A stretch of 64,000 bases of DNA from Amantichitinum ursilacus (GTDB lineage Bacteria > Pseudomonadota > Gammaproteobacteria > Burkholderiales > Chitinibacteraceae), in assembly GCF_001294205.1 (NCBI RefSeq), contig NZ_LAQT01000027.1, positions 41,007 through 105,006 on the forward strand. Direction: 5' to 3'. Below, piece by piece: positions 50,377 to 59,712 of the stretch. Within the stretch, counting starts at the first letter, position 1. The number at the start of each line of letters is the position of its first letter. The translations under genes and the position numbers were made by a program. The notes below the pieces were generated by a model. The model was not told the DNA's origin. It searched no databases and saw only the letters and a program-made list of their open reading frames with translations.

Positions 50377-50911
50377 GGCGCGGAAACTCGCTGGCGATTT
50401 TTTCACCGGTAAAGTGCCCCACCCAACCGGCCGGATCGATAAACAAACGGATGGCGGTAAAGTACGGCGCCGGGCCCATATCAAACCAGTGCCGCGTGTG
50501 GGCGGGCACGCGCAACAGGTCGCCGCGTTCGCACGTCACCTGGTACACGCGGTCTTGCAAATGCAGATAAAACGCGCCGCTGCCTTCCACAAAAAAACGC
50601 ACTTCATCTTCGCTGTGCGTGTGTTCATCCAGAAATTTCTGCCGCAAGCTGGCGCGCTCCGGGTGGTCCGGTTTCAGCCGCACCACGTCGCTGGTGATAT
50701 AGCCGCCTTCGGCTTGCAAGCGAGCGATATCGGAGGCATAAGCGGCCAGGATGGTGGCCTGGTCGGCGTCCACCGGCAAGGGCGCGTCGGCCTGCCAGCG
50801 CTCAAAATCCACGCCCACGCGCGCCAGTTCGGCGGCGATCTCCGAAGGGTCGGTGATGCTGACGATAATCTGTTCCGGCGCGGTGTCCGGGTAGAGGGTC
50901 AAACGGCTCAT
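50366..50911 (-). CDS. mtnD: Acireductone dioxygenase
   Basis: A 181-residue cupin from ATG 50911. The metal ligands are in FLDEHTHSEDEVRFFVEG (two His and a Glu) and PAHTRHWFDMG (His). With Fe it forms the 2-keto precursor of methionine; with Ni it can make a different product. Overlaps mtnB by 4 bases (ATGA). Confidence 0.95.
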   Translation of the reverse strand: MSRLTLYPDTAPEQIIVSITDPSEIAAELARVGVDFERWQADAPLPVDADQATILAAYASDIARLQAEGGYITSDVVRLKPDHPERASLRQKFLDEHTHSEDEVRFFVEGSGAFYLHLQDRVYQVTCERGDLLRVPAHTRHWFDMGPAPYFTAIRLFIDPAGWVGHFTGEKIASEFPRHGE

Positions 50912-51558
50912 AACGGGTTCCTTTCCCATTCCAGCTGCAACTGCAGCAGCACATCAAACGCTTCCAGATGGCGCAAGGTTTCGCGGCCAGTGCGGCCCCA
51001 GGCATACAAACCGTGGCCCGCTAGCAGATAGCCGGGCGCGAGATCAGCCTGGTTTTGCAAGCGCGCTTCCACTTCGGCGGCCAGCGCCACCGTGTCCTGG
51101 CTGTTGGCAAACACCGGCACATTCAGCACGGCCAGATGACTGGTCACACCGGCAAATGCTTTCTGCAATTCCCAGCCTTCCAGCGTTAACACGCCGTGCC
51201 GCGCGTTGCGCCGCGACGCCAGCGCGGCGGCGGGCGAATGCACATGAAAAATCGCGCCGATGCTGGCATCAGCCAAATAACGCGCCACATGCAACGGCGC
51301 TTCGGCTGACAAGCCTGGCGGCAGCGGCTCGCGCAGATTGACCACGGCCAGATCGGCGGGCGTCAGCGCGCCTTTATCCGCACCCGAGCGCGTCACCACG
51401 ATACGATCAGCATCCACCCGCGCCGAGAAATTGCCGCTAGTGGCCGGCACCCAACCGCGCGCGGCGGCAAACTGACCTGCGGCCATCACTTGCTGTTGCG
51501 CGCTGGCAACTGGGTCGGCATCCGTCACGCGCTGTTCATTCAGGGCAGGTGCGTTCAT
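50908..51558 (-). CDS. mtnB: Methylthioribulose-1-phosphate dehydratase
   Basis: A 216-residue class II aldolase-fold enzyme: GWVPATSGNFSARVDADRIV, GADKGALTPADL, the zinc histidines in IFHVHSPAAALAS, and GHGLYAWGRT. It dehydrates methylthioribulose-1-phosphate. Overlaps mtnK by 4 bases at its start and mtnD by 4 bases at its stop. Confidence 0.95.
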   Translation of the reverse strand: MNAPALNEQRVTDADPVASAQQQVMAAGQFAAARGWVPATSGNFSARVDADRIVVTRSGADKGALTPADLAVVNLREPLPPGLSAEAPLHVARYLADASIGAIFHVHSPAAALASRRNARHGVLTLEGWELQKAFAGVTSHLAVLNVPVFANSQDTVALAAEVEARLQNQADLAPGYLLAGHGLYAWGRTGRETLRHLEAFDVLLQLQLEWERNPL

Positions 51559-52835
51559 GCGGCCACCGCTTCGGCTTCGACCAACGCCTGGGCCGAATCC
51601 AGCACGCTGTCGATATCGGCAAAACGTTGCGGTTGCAGTAACAGCGCCCGCGCCAGCGTCAGCGCGCGCGTTTCGGCGGCGGCACGCTGGCTGCGGTCGG
51701 CAATCGCCTCAAAATCAAGGTTGTGCGCAAAGCCCAGGATGCGGCGGATGATTTCCGCGCCAGCAAAGCCCAGGGTATCGGCAAACACCTGTTGCAGATG
51801 CTCACGCCGGGCGCGCGCAAACACGCCCTCTTCGCCCACAAACAAGCGGCGCGGCCATGCATCGCCATCGGCATGCGCTTGCCACAACGCGTCAAAGCGC
51901 TGGGCAAAATGCCGCCAGAACACGCCGGCCTGCTGCAAGATCCAGTCGGCGTGGTCGCGCCGGTCATCCGCCGCCGTGGCGTGGCCCGGCTGCGAGAAAT
52001 ACGCCATCAGCAAATTGGCGAGAAAAGCGCCGGTATCAAAACCAACCGGGCCGTACACGGCAAATTCCGGGTCGATGACGCGGGTGTCGTTGTCGCTGAC
52101 CATCACCGAACCGGTATGCAGATCGCCATGCAGCAGTGCGTCTTGTTGCGTCAAAAAGCGATGGCCCAGGCGGGCAACCGCCGCGCGCAACGCTGCATCG
52201 GCGCGCACGCTGGCGGCCACCTCATCCAGCTCGGGCGAGGTCCAGCGATTACGCGGCAAGTCTTCAAACGGATCGGCAAACACCAGTTCCGCCGTCACGC
52301 GCGTCAGGGCATGGTTGCGCGAAAAGAGCGCCGCCTGATCAAACACCGCCTCAAACGGCTGCGCCAGCGCCGAGGTCAGCACCGCGCTGCGTGCGGCAAA
52401 TTCCGCCACCGCTGTCACCGCCTGCGGATAACGCCGACCCGCCAGCAGCCCTTGGCGCAGGATGATGTGCGGGCTGAGCAATTCCATCACGCTGGCGTAC
52501 AGCAGCGGGTCGTAATGCCAGATTTGCGGCACCAGGCCCGCCAGATGCGGCCCGGCCACTTGCTGATGCTGGTATTCAAAAAACGCGCGTTCCAGCGGCA
52601 TGGGCCAGCTTTCGCCCGCGGCGCGTACATACGGCAGCGATTGCTTGACGCACACGCCACCGGCGGCGCCGCGCACCAGAAACACCAGGTTCAGGTTGCC
52701 ATCGCCCACTTCGGTGATGTGCCAGTCGGCGGGCGCGCCGCCCACCTTGGCCGCCAACGCGGGCCGTTGCGCCAACCAGACGCGCAGGCCGGGTTCATCC
52801 AGCGGGTAATAGCCTTCGGGGGTAGGCAGGCTCAT
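51555..52835 (-). CDS. mtnK: S-methyl-5-thioribose kinase
   Basis: A 426-residue kinase of the aminoglycoside-phosphotransferase fold. It shows VGDGNLNLVFLVRG, the catalytic loop LLHGDLHTGSVMVS and the metal site VIDPEFAVYGPVGFD. It makes methylthioribose-1-phosphate, so the cell can use free methylthioribose. CTGGAG precedes ATG 52835. It begins 25 bases after the ABC binding-protein gene, the key link between uptake and salvage. Confidence 0.95.
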   Translation of the reverse strand: MSLPTPEGYYPLDEPGLRVWLAQRPALAAKVGGAPADWHITEVGDGNLNLVFLVRGAAGGVCVKQSLPYVRAAGESWPMPLERAFFEYQHQQVAGPHLAGLVPQIWHYDPLLYASVMELLSPHIILRQGLLAGRRYPQAVTAVAEFAARSAVLTSALAQPFEAVFDQAALFSRNHALTRVTAELVFADPFEDLPRNRWTSPELDEVAASVRADAALRAAVARLGHRFLTQQDALLHGDLHTGSVMVSDNDTRVIDPEFAVYGPVGFDTGAFLANLLMAYFSQPGHATAADDRRDHADWILQQAGVFWRHFAQRFDALWQAHADGDAWPRRLFVGEEGVFARARREHLQQVFADTLGFAGAEIIRRILGFAHNLDFEAIADRSQRAAAETRALTLARALLLQPQRFADIDSVLDSAQALVEAEAVAA

Positions 52836-52860
52836 GCAGTTCTCCAGACTTCTGATCACA

Positions 52861-53913
52861 TCAACGGGTGAGCGGAATCCACGCCGCCAGCGCGGCATCG
52901 CTGCGGCCAAAGCTCGGCGATTTGGCGGCCAGTTCTTCCACGGTCTTGATGTCGTATTGATTGAGTTCTTCGCGCGTAATCAGCACCGGTTTGATGGCGA
53001 TGCGCGCCGCTGGGGTTTGCCCGGCCACGGCCAGCGCAGCGGCACGCACGGTGGTCGCGCCCACCACCGACGGGTTGGTGGCGGCGGTGGCCACCCACGG
53101 ACTGTTGGCTTCGCGGATTTCGGCGATATCGGCGGTCGAGACATCGGCGCTGTAAATCTTCAGCTTTTTGCCCGCGCCCAGTTCGGTGGCGGCCAGCTTG
53201 GTGCCACGCGCAAATTCATCCCACGGCGCAAACACCACGGTGATATCCGGATTGGCGCGCAACGCGGCATTGGCTTGCGCCGCCACCGAGGTCGCCACCG
53301 GCGCAGCGACCGTGCCCCAGCGCGCTTTTTCCACGATGCCCGGGTTGGCTTTTTTCACGCCGCTCCACACCGCATCGCGGCGGTCCAGCGGGGCAAAACC
53401 GGGTACGTACACATAGCCCGCTTTAAAGGTTTTGCCGTTGTCCTTGATGGCCTGGCCCAGCACCGATTCGGCCAGATCCTTATCGCTTTGCTCGATCTGG
53501 ATCACCTTGGGGTTATCGATGTTGACGTCAAACGCCACCACTTTGATGCCCGCATCCAGCGCTTGCTGCACCACGTCTTTCAGCGATTCTGGCTGGCCGT
53601 GGTCGATGATGATGGCTTTGACGCCCAGATTGATGGCTTGCTGAATCTGGTCGCGCTGCAGCGCCGCGTCTTCTTTGCCCGGAAACACGCGCAGATCAAC
53701 ATTCAGCGCCTGCGCCTGGCGTTGTGCGCCATTGTTAAAGGCGCGGAAAAAATCGCCGCCCGAGATATAGCCCACCAGCGCGACCTTGACGCCGCCTTTA
53801 TCAAACGGCGCCGGTGCGCCTTTCAGGCCATCGGCAAAGGCCGCGCCTGCCAGCAGGCTGCTGGCCAGCAAGGTAAGGTAGGCGCGTTGGGTAAACGGAA
53901 AACGTGGGCTCAT
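52861..53913 (-). CDS. Periplasmic sugar-binding protein, probably for methylthioribose
   Basis: A 350-residue protein from ATG 53913 (AGGAG upstream), with a signal peptide ending near GAAFADG. The ribose-binding fold follows: VALVGYISGGDFFRAFNNGA, DQIQQAINLGVKAIIIDHGQ, VVAFDVNIDNPKV, FAPWDEFARGT. It is third in the transporter-mtnKBDC unit. The family binds pentoses and related sugars; methylthioribose is inferred from the downstream kinase. Confidence 0.9.
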   Translation of the reverse strand: MSPRFPFTQRAYLTLLASSLLAGAAFADGLKGAPAPFDKGGVKVALVGYISGGDFFRAFNNGAQRQAQALNVDLRVFPGKEDAALQRDQIQQAINLGVKAIIIDHGQPESLKDVVQQALDAGIKVVAFDVNIDNPKVIQIEQSDKDLAESVLGQAIKDNGKTFKAGYVYVPGFAPLDRRDAVWSGVKKANPGIVEKARWGTVAAPVATSVAAQANAALRANPDITVVFAPWDEFARGTKLAATELGAGKKLKIYSADVSTADIAEIREANSPWVATAATNPSVVGATTVRAAALAVAGQTPAARIAIKPVLITREELNQYDIKTVEELAAKSPSFGRSDAALAAWIPLTR

Positions 53914-53978
53914 GAGGCTGCTCCTGGGGTGTTTGTTATGAGTAAGTGGATCGAACAATCGGTGGCAAAAAACGGGGT

Positions 53979-55013
53979 CTAGCGCCGGGCGCGGCCGAGG
54001 CCGAAGGTGAGCCCCAGTGCGGCCACCAGCACCAGCCCTTTCACAAAATCCTGGGTATAGAACGGCACGTTCAGCATGGTCAGGCCGTTGAGCAGCACGC
54101 CGACAAAGATCGCGCCCACCAGCGTACCCAGAACATTGGGTCGGCGCGCATCCAGCACGGCAAAACCGATCAAGGTGGCGCCCACGCTATCGAGCAACAA
54201 CGAGCTGCCGCCCGACACATCGCCGCGCCCCACGCGCGCCGCAATAATCAAACCGCCCAGTGCCGCCAGCGCGCCCGAAATCACATAGGCCGTGGTGCGA
54301 TACCGCGTGGTGGGAGCGCCCGCCAGCCGGGCCGCTTCTTCGTTGCCGCCGGTGGCGTAAAACACGCGGCCCCAACGGGTGCGTTCCATCAGCGCCCAGA
54401 TCACGAGGGCCAGCACGCCCACCACCAGCACCGGCACCGGAATGCCCAGCAAGCGCGCACGGCCCAGCGCCAGAAATGCGGGCGCGAACACGCCGGTGGC
54501 GCTGCTGCCGTCGCGCAACATCAAGCCACTGCTAATCGACTGCCCGCCGGTGGGAATCAGCTGTAAACCGCCCAGCAAAAACATCGTGGCCAAGGTCGCC
54601 AGCAAATCGGGAATACGCAGTCGCACCACCAGCAGCGCGTTAAACAAACCAATCAGCACACCGCTGAACAGCCCAAACACCAGCGTCGGCAGCGCACCCC
54701 ATTGCCACACCACCATGGCGTAGCTGCTGGCGATTAACGCGGTGGCGGCGGTGGCGCCGATCGACAGATCAAACCCGCCTGCAATCAAGGCCACGGTGAC
54801 GGCCAGGCCCAGCAAGGCATCCACCGAAGTGCCCTGCAGAATGCTCAGCAGATTGGCGGGCTGGATAAATGCGGGTTCGGCGCTGCTAAAGCCGATAATC
54901 AACAGCGCCAGCACGCCAAACAAGGCATAGCGGCGCAGGCGTTCCAGCGCGCTGCGGCGCGGTGATTTAACGGCGGATGGGGCCAGCGGCAGCGTGGCGG
55001 ATTGGCTGGTCAT
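53979..55013 (-). CDS. Ribose-type ABC transporter permease
   Basis: A 344-residue membrane protein with about eight to ten spans. Signatures are GGFDLSIGATAATALIASSY, RIPDLLATLATMFLLGGLQL, and WGRVFYATGGNEEAARLAGA with RYRTTAYVISGALAALGG, as in RbsC-type permeases. The ATG overlaps the ATPase gene's stop by 4 bases. There is only one permease gene, so it probably works as a homodimer. Confidence 0.92.
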   Translation of the reverse strand: MTSQSATLPLAPSAVKSPRRSALERLRRYALFGVLALLIIGFSSAEPAFIQPANLLSILQGTSVDALLGLAVTVALIAGGFDLSIGATAATALIASSYAMVVWQWGALPTLVFGLFSGVLIGLFNALLVVRLRIPDLLATLATMFLLGGLQLIPTGGQSISSGLMLRDGSSATGVFAPAFLALGRARLLGIPVPVLVVGVLALVIWALMERTRWGRVFYATGGNEEAARLAGAPTTRYRTTAYVISGALAALGGLIIAARVGRGDVSGGSSLLLDSVGATLIGFAVLDARRPNVLGTLVGAIFVGVLLNGLTMLNVPFYTQDFVKGLVLVAALGLTFGLGRARR

Positions 55014-56596
55014 AAAACGGATTCCGTGAGGGGCGCGGGGGTTGCGGCCCGAGGGGTAGCGGTAATGCCCAGAGCAAAGCGCTCCAGGTGTTCGAGGTGT
55101 TCAATCAGCGAACCGGCATCGGCGTGCTGGCCGGGGTCGTGCAGCGTGTGCTGGTCCATGATCAGCACGCGGTCGGCCACTTCCAGCGCTTCGTCCAGAT
55201 CGCTGGTGGCGATCAGCACGGCGGTGTCGCTGGCGGCGCGAATCGAGGCCACCAGATCATGGCGTGCGCCCACATCGACGCCCTGAAACGGCTCGTCCAG
55301 CAACAGCACGCGCGAGGGCTGCGATTGCCAGCGCGCCAACACCACTTTTTGCTGATTGCCGCCCGAGAGCAGGTCCGGCGTGTCGTTCGGCCCCTGGCAG
55401 CGGATGCCGAGGCGGTTAATCCAGAGTTGTGCGGTCTCATCCAGCTGGCCGGGTTTGATCCAGCCGCTGCCAAACAAGCGGCGCAGATGCGGCAACGCAA
55501 TCAAATCCGCCAGCCGCGCGCCCAGGCTATCCACCGGCAAAAAGCTGCTGCGCCAACGGTCTTCGCCCGCCATAAATACACCGGCGTCAATGGCGTCGGC
55601 GCAATGGCGCGGCTGCCAGTTTTTGCCATCCAGCAACACGCGCCCGGCATGCCAGCGCTGCAAACCAAACAAGGCCTGCAGCAGACTGGTTTTGCCTGCG
55701 CCGAGATTGCCGGTTAACGCGATCACTTCGCCGGCGTGCAGGTTCAGATCAAACGGGGTGCTGTCCGGCCGCAGCTGGATTTGTTTTAGCGCCAGCCGCG
55801 GCACCGCACCGCGCACCACGTCCACGTTTTTGGCAGGCCGCGTCGGCAGCGTGCTGCCCACCAGCGCGCGCACCGCCGCATCCAGATCCAGCGGCGCGGC
55901 AAACGTGCCCGCTACACGGCCATTGCGCAGCACCACCGCGCGATCAGCAATGCGGCGCAAATCGGCCAGCCGGTGCGATACATACAGGATGGCGATGCCC
56001 GCCGCTTTCAGGCGCTCAATCATGGCAAACAAGCGCACCGATTCGGCTTGGGACAGGCTGGCGGTGGGCTCATCAAAAATAATCAGACGGGCTTGTTCAT
56101 GCAGCGCCCGCGCCAGCGCCATCAACTGGCGTTGCGCGGTGGTCAGGTCGGCAAAATCGGCGTGCAGCGGCAAGTCGGGCGCGATATCGCCGGCAATCGC
56201 GGCAGCCTGCTGCTGGATGTGCGCCGGGCTGATCAGCACCGCACTGCGCGCGCTGCACAGGCGGCCCAGCAACAGGTTCTCGGCCACGCTCAAACCGGGC
56301 ACGCCCAGTTGGCTGGTTTGCTGATGCACCGTGGCCACGCCCGCTTGCAGCGCGGCGCGGGGGCTATCAAACACGGTAGGCACGCCCGCCCACAGCAACT
56401 CGCCCTCATCGGCCTGGCTGGCCCCGGCAATGATCTTGACCAGCGTGGATTTGCCCGCGCCATTGGCCCCCATTAGCGCCACCACCTCGCCCGCACGCAC
56501 GCTTAAATCCACGCCATCCAGCGCCACGGTGGCGCCGAAACGTTTGCGGATTTGCCGCAGCACAAGCAGCGGCGTATCGGGAAGGGTGGAGGTCAT
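55010..56596 (-). CDS. Ribose-type ABC transporter ATPase (two nucleotide-binding domains)
   Basis: A 528-residue protein with two ABC domains. The first has GANGAGKSTLVKIIAG, TAQRQLMALARAL and IIFDEPTASLS. The second has GNLGAGKTSLLQALFG, LSGGNQQKVVLARW and LLLDEPFQGVD. This is the RbsA/MglA architecture. In the second domain the ABC signature is intact. It is the first gene of the seven-gene uptake and salvage unit; the 216-base region before it should carry the promoter. Confidence 0.93.
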   Translation of the reverse strand: MTSTLPDTPLLVLRQIRKRFGATVALDGVDLSVRAGEVVALMGANGAGKSTLVKIIAGASQADEGELLWAGVPTVFDSPRAALQAGVATVHQQTSQLGVPGLSVAENLLLGRLCSARSAVLISPAHIQQQAAAIAGDIAPDLPLHADFADLTTAQRQLMALARALHEQARLIIFDEPTASLSQAESVRLFAMIERLKAAGIAILYVSHRLADLRRIADRAVVLRNGRVAGTFAAPLDLDAAVRALVGSTLPTRPAKNVDVVRGAVPRLALKQIQLRPDSTPFDLNLHAGEVIALTGNLGAGKTSLLQALFGLQRWHAGRVLLDGKNWQPRHCADAIDAGVFMAGEDRWRSSFLPVDSLGARLADLIALPHLRRLFGSGWIKPGQLDETAQLWINRLGIRCQGPNDTPDLLSGGNQQKVVLARWQSQPSRVLLLDEPFQGVDVGARHDLVASIRAASDTAVLIATSDLDEALEVADRVLIMDQHTLHDPGQHADAGSLIEHLEHLERFALGITATPRAATPAPLTESVL

Positions 56597-56812
56597 GCAA
56601 GCTGGCCGGTAATCAGTCAGCGCACAGCCTACACTGCCGCCCCATATTCCCGATAAGAATCAAATATCATTTTTTAATGTCTTTTACGCATAATGACTAT
56701 ACGTGGTGCGTCGTCCTACTGCGGGTGGGGCCGTCCGGCCGATGCCCACTGTAACGAGGACGCGCGACAATCCAGCCTTATCCCATCGCGCAGTCTCGTT
56801 AAGGGAAACCCC

Positions 56813-58111
56813 ATGCATAAACCCAAGCAGATCCTGATTGTGGGCGGCGGTGTGGCCGGGCTGGAACTGGCCACGCAGCTCAGCCACGCCTTCCGGCACA
56901 ACCACAAAGCCGCCATCACCCTGGTCGACCGCGACTCCGGCCATATCTGGAAACCGATGCTGCACACCATCGCCGCCGGCACGCGCGATGTGTATCAGCA
57001 GCAAACCTCGTTTGTGGCGCACGCCAAAGAACATGGCTTTACCTACTGGCCCGGCGAGATGGAAGCGCTGGACCGCATCGGCCACGAAATCCGGCTCAAG
57101 CCGCTGTACATGCGCGATGGCCGTTTGCTGCTGGAAGCGCGCGCCCTGCCCTACGACGTGCTGATCATGAGCGTGGGCAGCCAGGCCAATGATTTCGGCA
57201 CCCCGGGCGTGCACGAATACTGTCACTTTATCGACGACCGTCTGCAGGCCGACGCCTTTAACCAGGAAGTGCGCGCGCTGTTGTTCAAGGCCTATGCCGA
57301 GGGCACCGAATTGCATCTGGCCATTGTCGGCGGTGGCGCCACCGGCGTGGAGCTGGCGGCCGAGCTGGTGCAGATGGAAGAAACGCTGGCCAGCTACGCC
57401 AGCGGCGAACACGCCAGCACGCGCCTCAAGCTCACGCTGATCGATAGCGGGCCGCGCTTGCTGGGCGCGTTTCCCGAATCAGTGTCGGCGGCGGCCAAGG
57501 CGCAACTGCAAAAACTGGGCGTGGAAATCCGCAGCGGCGCGCGCGTGGCTGCGGCGGAAGCAGGCGGCGTGCGCCTGAAGGACGGCACCCATATCGCCGC
57601 CGCGATGACGGTCTGGGCGGCAGGCGTTAAAGCGCCCGACTTTATGCGCGATCTGGGTGGACTGGAAACCACGCACGGTAATCAGTTGGTGGTACGACCC
57701 ACGCTGCAAACCACGCTGGACGACGCTGTGTTTGCGCTGGGCGACTGCGCCGCGCTGACACCGGCCGGGGCCGAGCGGCCACTGCCGCCCTCCGCGCAAA
57801 TCGCCTATCAACAAGCCACCTACTTGATCCGCAATCTGCCGGGCTGGCTGGACGGTAAACCACTACCGCCGTTTCACAATATCGATATGGGCGCGCTGGT
57901 GACGCTGGGCCGCTATAACGCATTTGGCTCGCTCGGCAAACTGGGCATTTTTAAAAACGACTTCACCTATCGCGGCTATCTGGCGCAGCTCAGCCATATC
58001 TTTTTGTATCGCAGCCACCAGGCGCGGCTGCACGGCTTCTGGCGCGGCAGTTTGTTGTGGCTGATCGACCGGATTAACGCGTGGGTACGACCGGCGGTGC
58101 GGCTGGATTAA
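56813..58111 (+). CDS. ndh: Type II NADH dehydrogenase
   Basis: A 432-residue FAD protein: ILIVGGGVAGLELATQLS (FAD site), LAIVGGGATGVELAAELVQM (NADH site), and FALGDCAAL near the end. The amphipathic C-terminal region (GSLLWLIDRINAWVRPA) would bind the inner membrane. It passes electrons from NADH to quinone without pumping protons. AAGGG precedes the ATG. It is divergent from the ABC transporter unit. Confidence 0.93.
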   Translation: MHKPKQILIVGGGVAGLELATQLSHAFRHNHKAAITLVDRDSGHIWKPMLHTIAAGTRDVYQQQTSFVAHAKEHGFTYWPGEMEALDRIGHEIRLKPLYMRDGRLLLEARALPYDVLIMSVGSQANDFGTPGVHEYCHFIDDRLQADAFNQEVRALLFKAYAEGTELHLAIVGGGATGVELAAELVQMEETLASYASGEHASTRLKLTLIDSGPRLLGAFPESVSAAAKAQLQKLGVEIRSGARVAAAEAGGVRLKDGTHIAAAMTVWAAGVKAPDFMRDLGGLETTHGNQLVVRPTLQTTLDDAVFALGDCAALTPAGAERPLPPSAQIAYQQATYLIRNLPGWLDGKPLPPFHNIDMGALVTLGRYNAFGSLGKLGIFKNDFTYRGYLAQLSHIFLYRSHQARLHGFWRGSLLWLIDRINAWVRPAVRLD

Positions 58112-58190
58112 GCCGCCCAGGCGCTCAGGCCAGCAGCCGCGCAACGCGCCGATATAATCGCCGCCAGTGTCCATGATCCGGATTGAGACG

Positions 58191-59132
58191 ATGTGGCTTA
58201 AACCCTGCAGCACGCTGCTGCTGCTCACGCTGGCTGGCGCGTTGCACGCGGCGGAACCGGTGCGGCCAGACGCAGCCAGCGCCTTTTACGTCAACCCCGA
58301 TTCCAACGCCGCGCAATGGCTTAACGCGCACCGCGATGACCCGCGCGCCGACGCCATCCGCAGCGCCATCGCTAGCCAGCCCACCGCCCTGTGGTTCGGT
58401 GGCTGGAGCGCCGATGTGCGCGGCGCGGTGGAGCGTTATATCAGCGCCGCCGCGGTACGCGGGCAACTGCCGCTGTTGGTGGCGTACAACGTGCCGCAGC
58501 GCGATTGCGGCCAGTACAGCAAGGGCGGCGCGGCCTCGGCCAGCGCGTATCAAACGTGGATAGAAAGCTTCTTTGATGGCATCGGCCCGCGTGCCGCGCT
58601 AGTGGTGCTGGAGCCCGATGCGCTCGCGCAAATGGATTGCCTGAACGCCGCCGACAAGGCGCTACGCCTGCAATTGCTGCGCCACGCCCTCGACTACGCG
58701 CGCAGCCACGCCAGTGCCAGCCGCGTGTATCTGGATGCCGGCCACAGCGGTTGGCTGGCCCCGGCCGAAGCGGCGCGGCGCCTGACCGCCGCCGGAGTGG
58801 CGCAAGCGCGCGGCTTTGCGCTGAATGTTTCCAATTACGGCACCACCGCCGCTAACACCGCCTATGGCAAACAGGTGGCGGCAGCGTTACAGCAACAAGG
58901 CATCCGCGCGCATTTTGTGATCGACACCAGCCGCAATGGCAACGGCCCGTTGGGCTCGCAATGGTGTGATGCGCCGGGTCGCAAACTGGGCACCCCCGCA
59001 ACGCAGTACGCAGGCGAGGACGGACTGGATGCGGTGCTGTGGATCAAGCCGCCAGGCAATGCCGATGGCTGCGCCGCCAAGGCCGGCACGTTTGACGCCG
59101 ACCTGGCGAACAAGCTGATCAACGGGGATTAA
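58191..59132 (+). CDS. Secreted GH6 family glycosidase (endoglucanase/cellobiohydrolase)
   Basis: A 313-residue enzyme with a signal peptide (MWLKPCSTLLLLTLAGALHA). GH6 landmarks: LWFGGWSADVRGAVERYISA, LLVAYNVPQRDCGQYSKGG with the catalytic acid region, ALVVLEPDALAQMDCL, FALNVSNYGTT, and LWIKPPGNADG near the end. The whole protein is one catalytic domain with no carbohydrate-binding module. GH6 enzymes cut beta-1,4-glucans such as cellulose. TATAAT lies at 58153-58158. Starts at 58167 and 58173 are possible but worse. Confidence 0.92.
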   Translation: MWLKPCSTLLLLTLAGALHAAEPVRPDAASAFYVNPDSNAAQWLNAHRDDPRADAIRSAIASQPTALWFGGWSADVRGAVERYISAAAVRGQLPLLVAYNVPQRDCGQYSKGGAASASAYQTWIESFFDGIGPRAALVVLEPDALAQMDCLNAADKALRLQLLRHALDYARSHASASRVYLDAGHSGWLAPAEAARRLTAAGVAQARGFALNVSNYGTTAANTAYGKQVAAALQQQGIRAHFVIDTSRNGNGPLGSQWCDAPGRKLGTPATQYAGEDGLDAVLWIKPPGNADGCAAKAGTFDADLANKLINGD

Positions 59133-59142
59133 GCCGCCGCGT

Positions 59143-59616
59143 TCAGAACTTCGGCCCGGCCGCCTGATCCACCAGCGCGCAATTGCCGCTGAAATCGGCA
59201 AAACCGCTGCTTAACGTCAGCGTGCCGGTCAGTCGGTCGATCTTGATCCTGGGCTTGTTCAGCAGGTTAAAGCGGATCGAGCCGGTAATTTCCTTGTCGC
59301 CGATAAAGGCGTCGTTAAGCACGTACCACGCCTCTTTGCCATCGCTCAGCACCGGCACCACGGCGGGCGGCAATTTCAGTCGCACCGTGCTGTCGGACAA
59401 CTCCACGGTGGCCGTGCCGGAGAACGGTTTGCGCACGGTGGTGCTACTGCTGGTGCTTTTATCGATCTCGTGCGTTTTGTAGTTGTAATCCTGGCCGTTG
59501 GTGGTCTGCACATCGCTAACCGTGCCGGAGCCGGTGCAGGCCAGCAATTTGTCTTGCGCGTGGACGACGCTGGCAGCGCTGCAGACGGCGGCGAGGAGGA
59601 ATACAGCGAGCTTCAT
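59143..59616 (-). CDS. Small secreted protein, unknown
   Basis: A 157-residue protein with a signal peptide (MKLAVFLLAAVCSAASVVHA). The mature part starts QDKLLACTGSGTVSD and is beta-rich and Thr/Ser-rich: TVRKPFSGTATVELSDST, KIDRLTGTLTLSSGF. Two cysteines (near the start and in GNCALV near the end) may form a disulfide. Convergent with the GH6 gene, gap 10 bases. I do not recognise the family. Confidence 0.7.
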   Translation of the reverse strand: MKLAVFLLAAVCSAASVVHAQDKLLACTGSGTVSDVQTTNGQDYNYKTHEIDKSTSSSTTVRKPFSGTATVELSDSTVRLKLPPAVVPVLSDGKEAWYVLNDAFIGDKEITGSIRFNLLNKPRIKIDRLTGTLTLSSGFADFSGNCALVDQAAGPKF

Positions 59617-59712
59617 GGCATGACCTTGCAAGCGGTGGGATGACGACAGCATCAAGCGCGCATGCCCTTGGCGTCAATGCCTGCAGCCGCCGTCACGCCG
59701 TGCAGAGGGCGC

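Noticed and set aside
56597..56812. SAM riboswitch before the transporter-mtn unit
   Set aside because: I could not fold a SAM-I or SAM-II like core or find a leader terminator; the spacer is only A+T rich.
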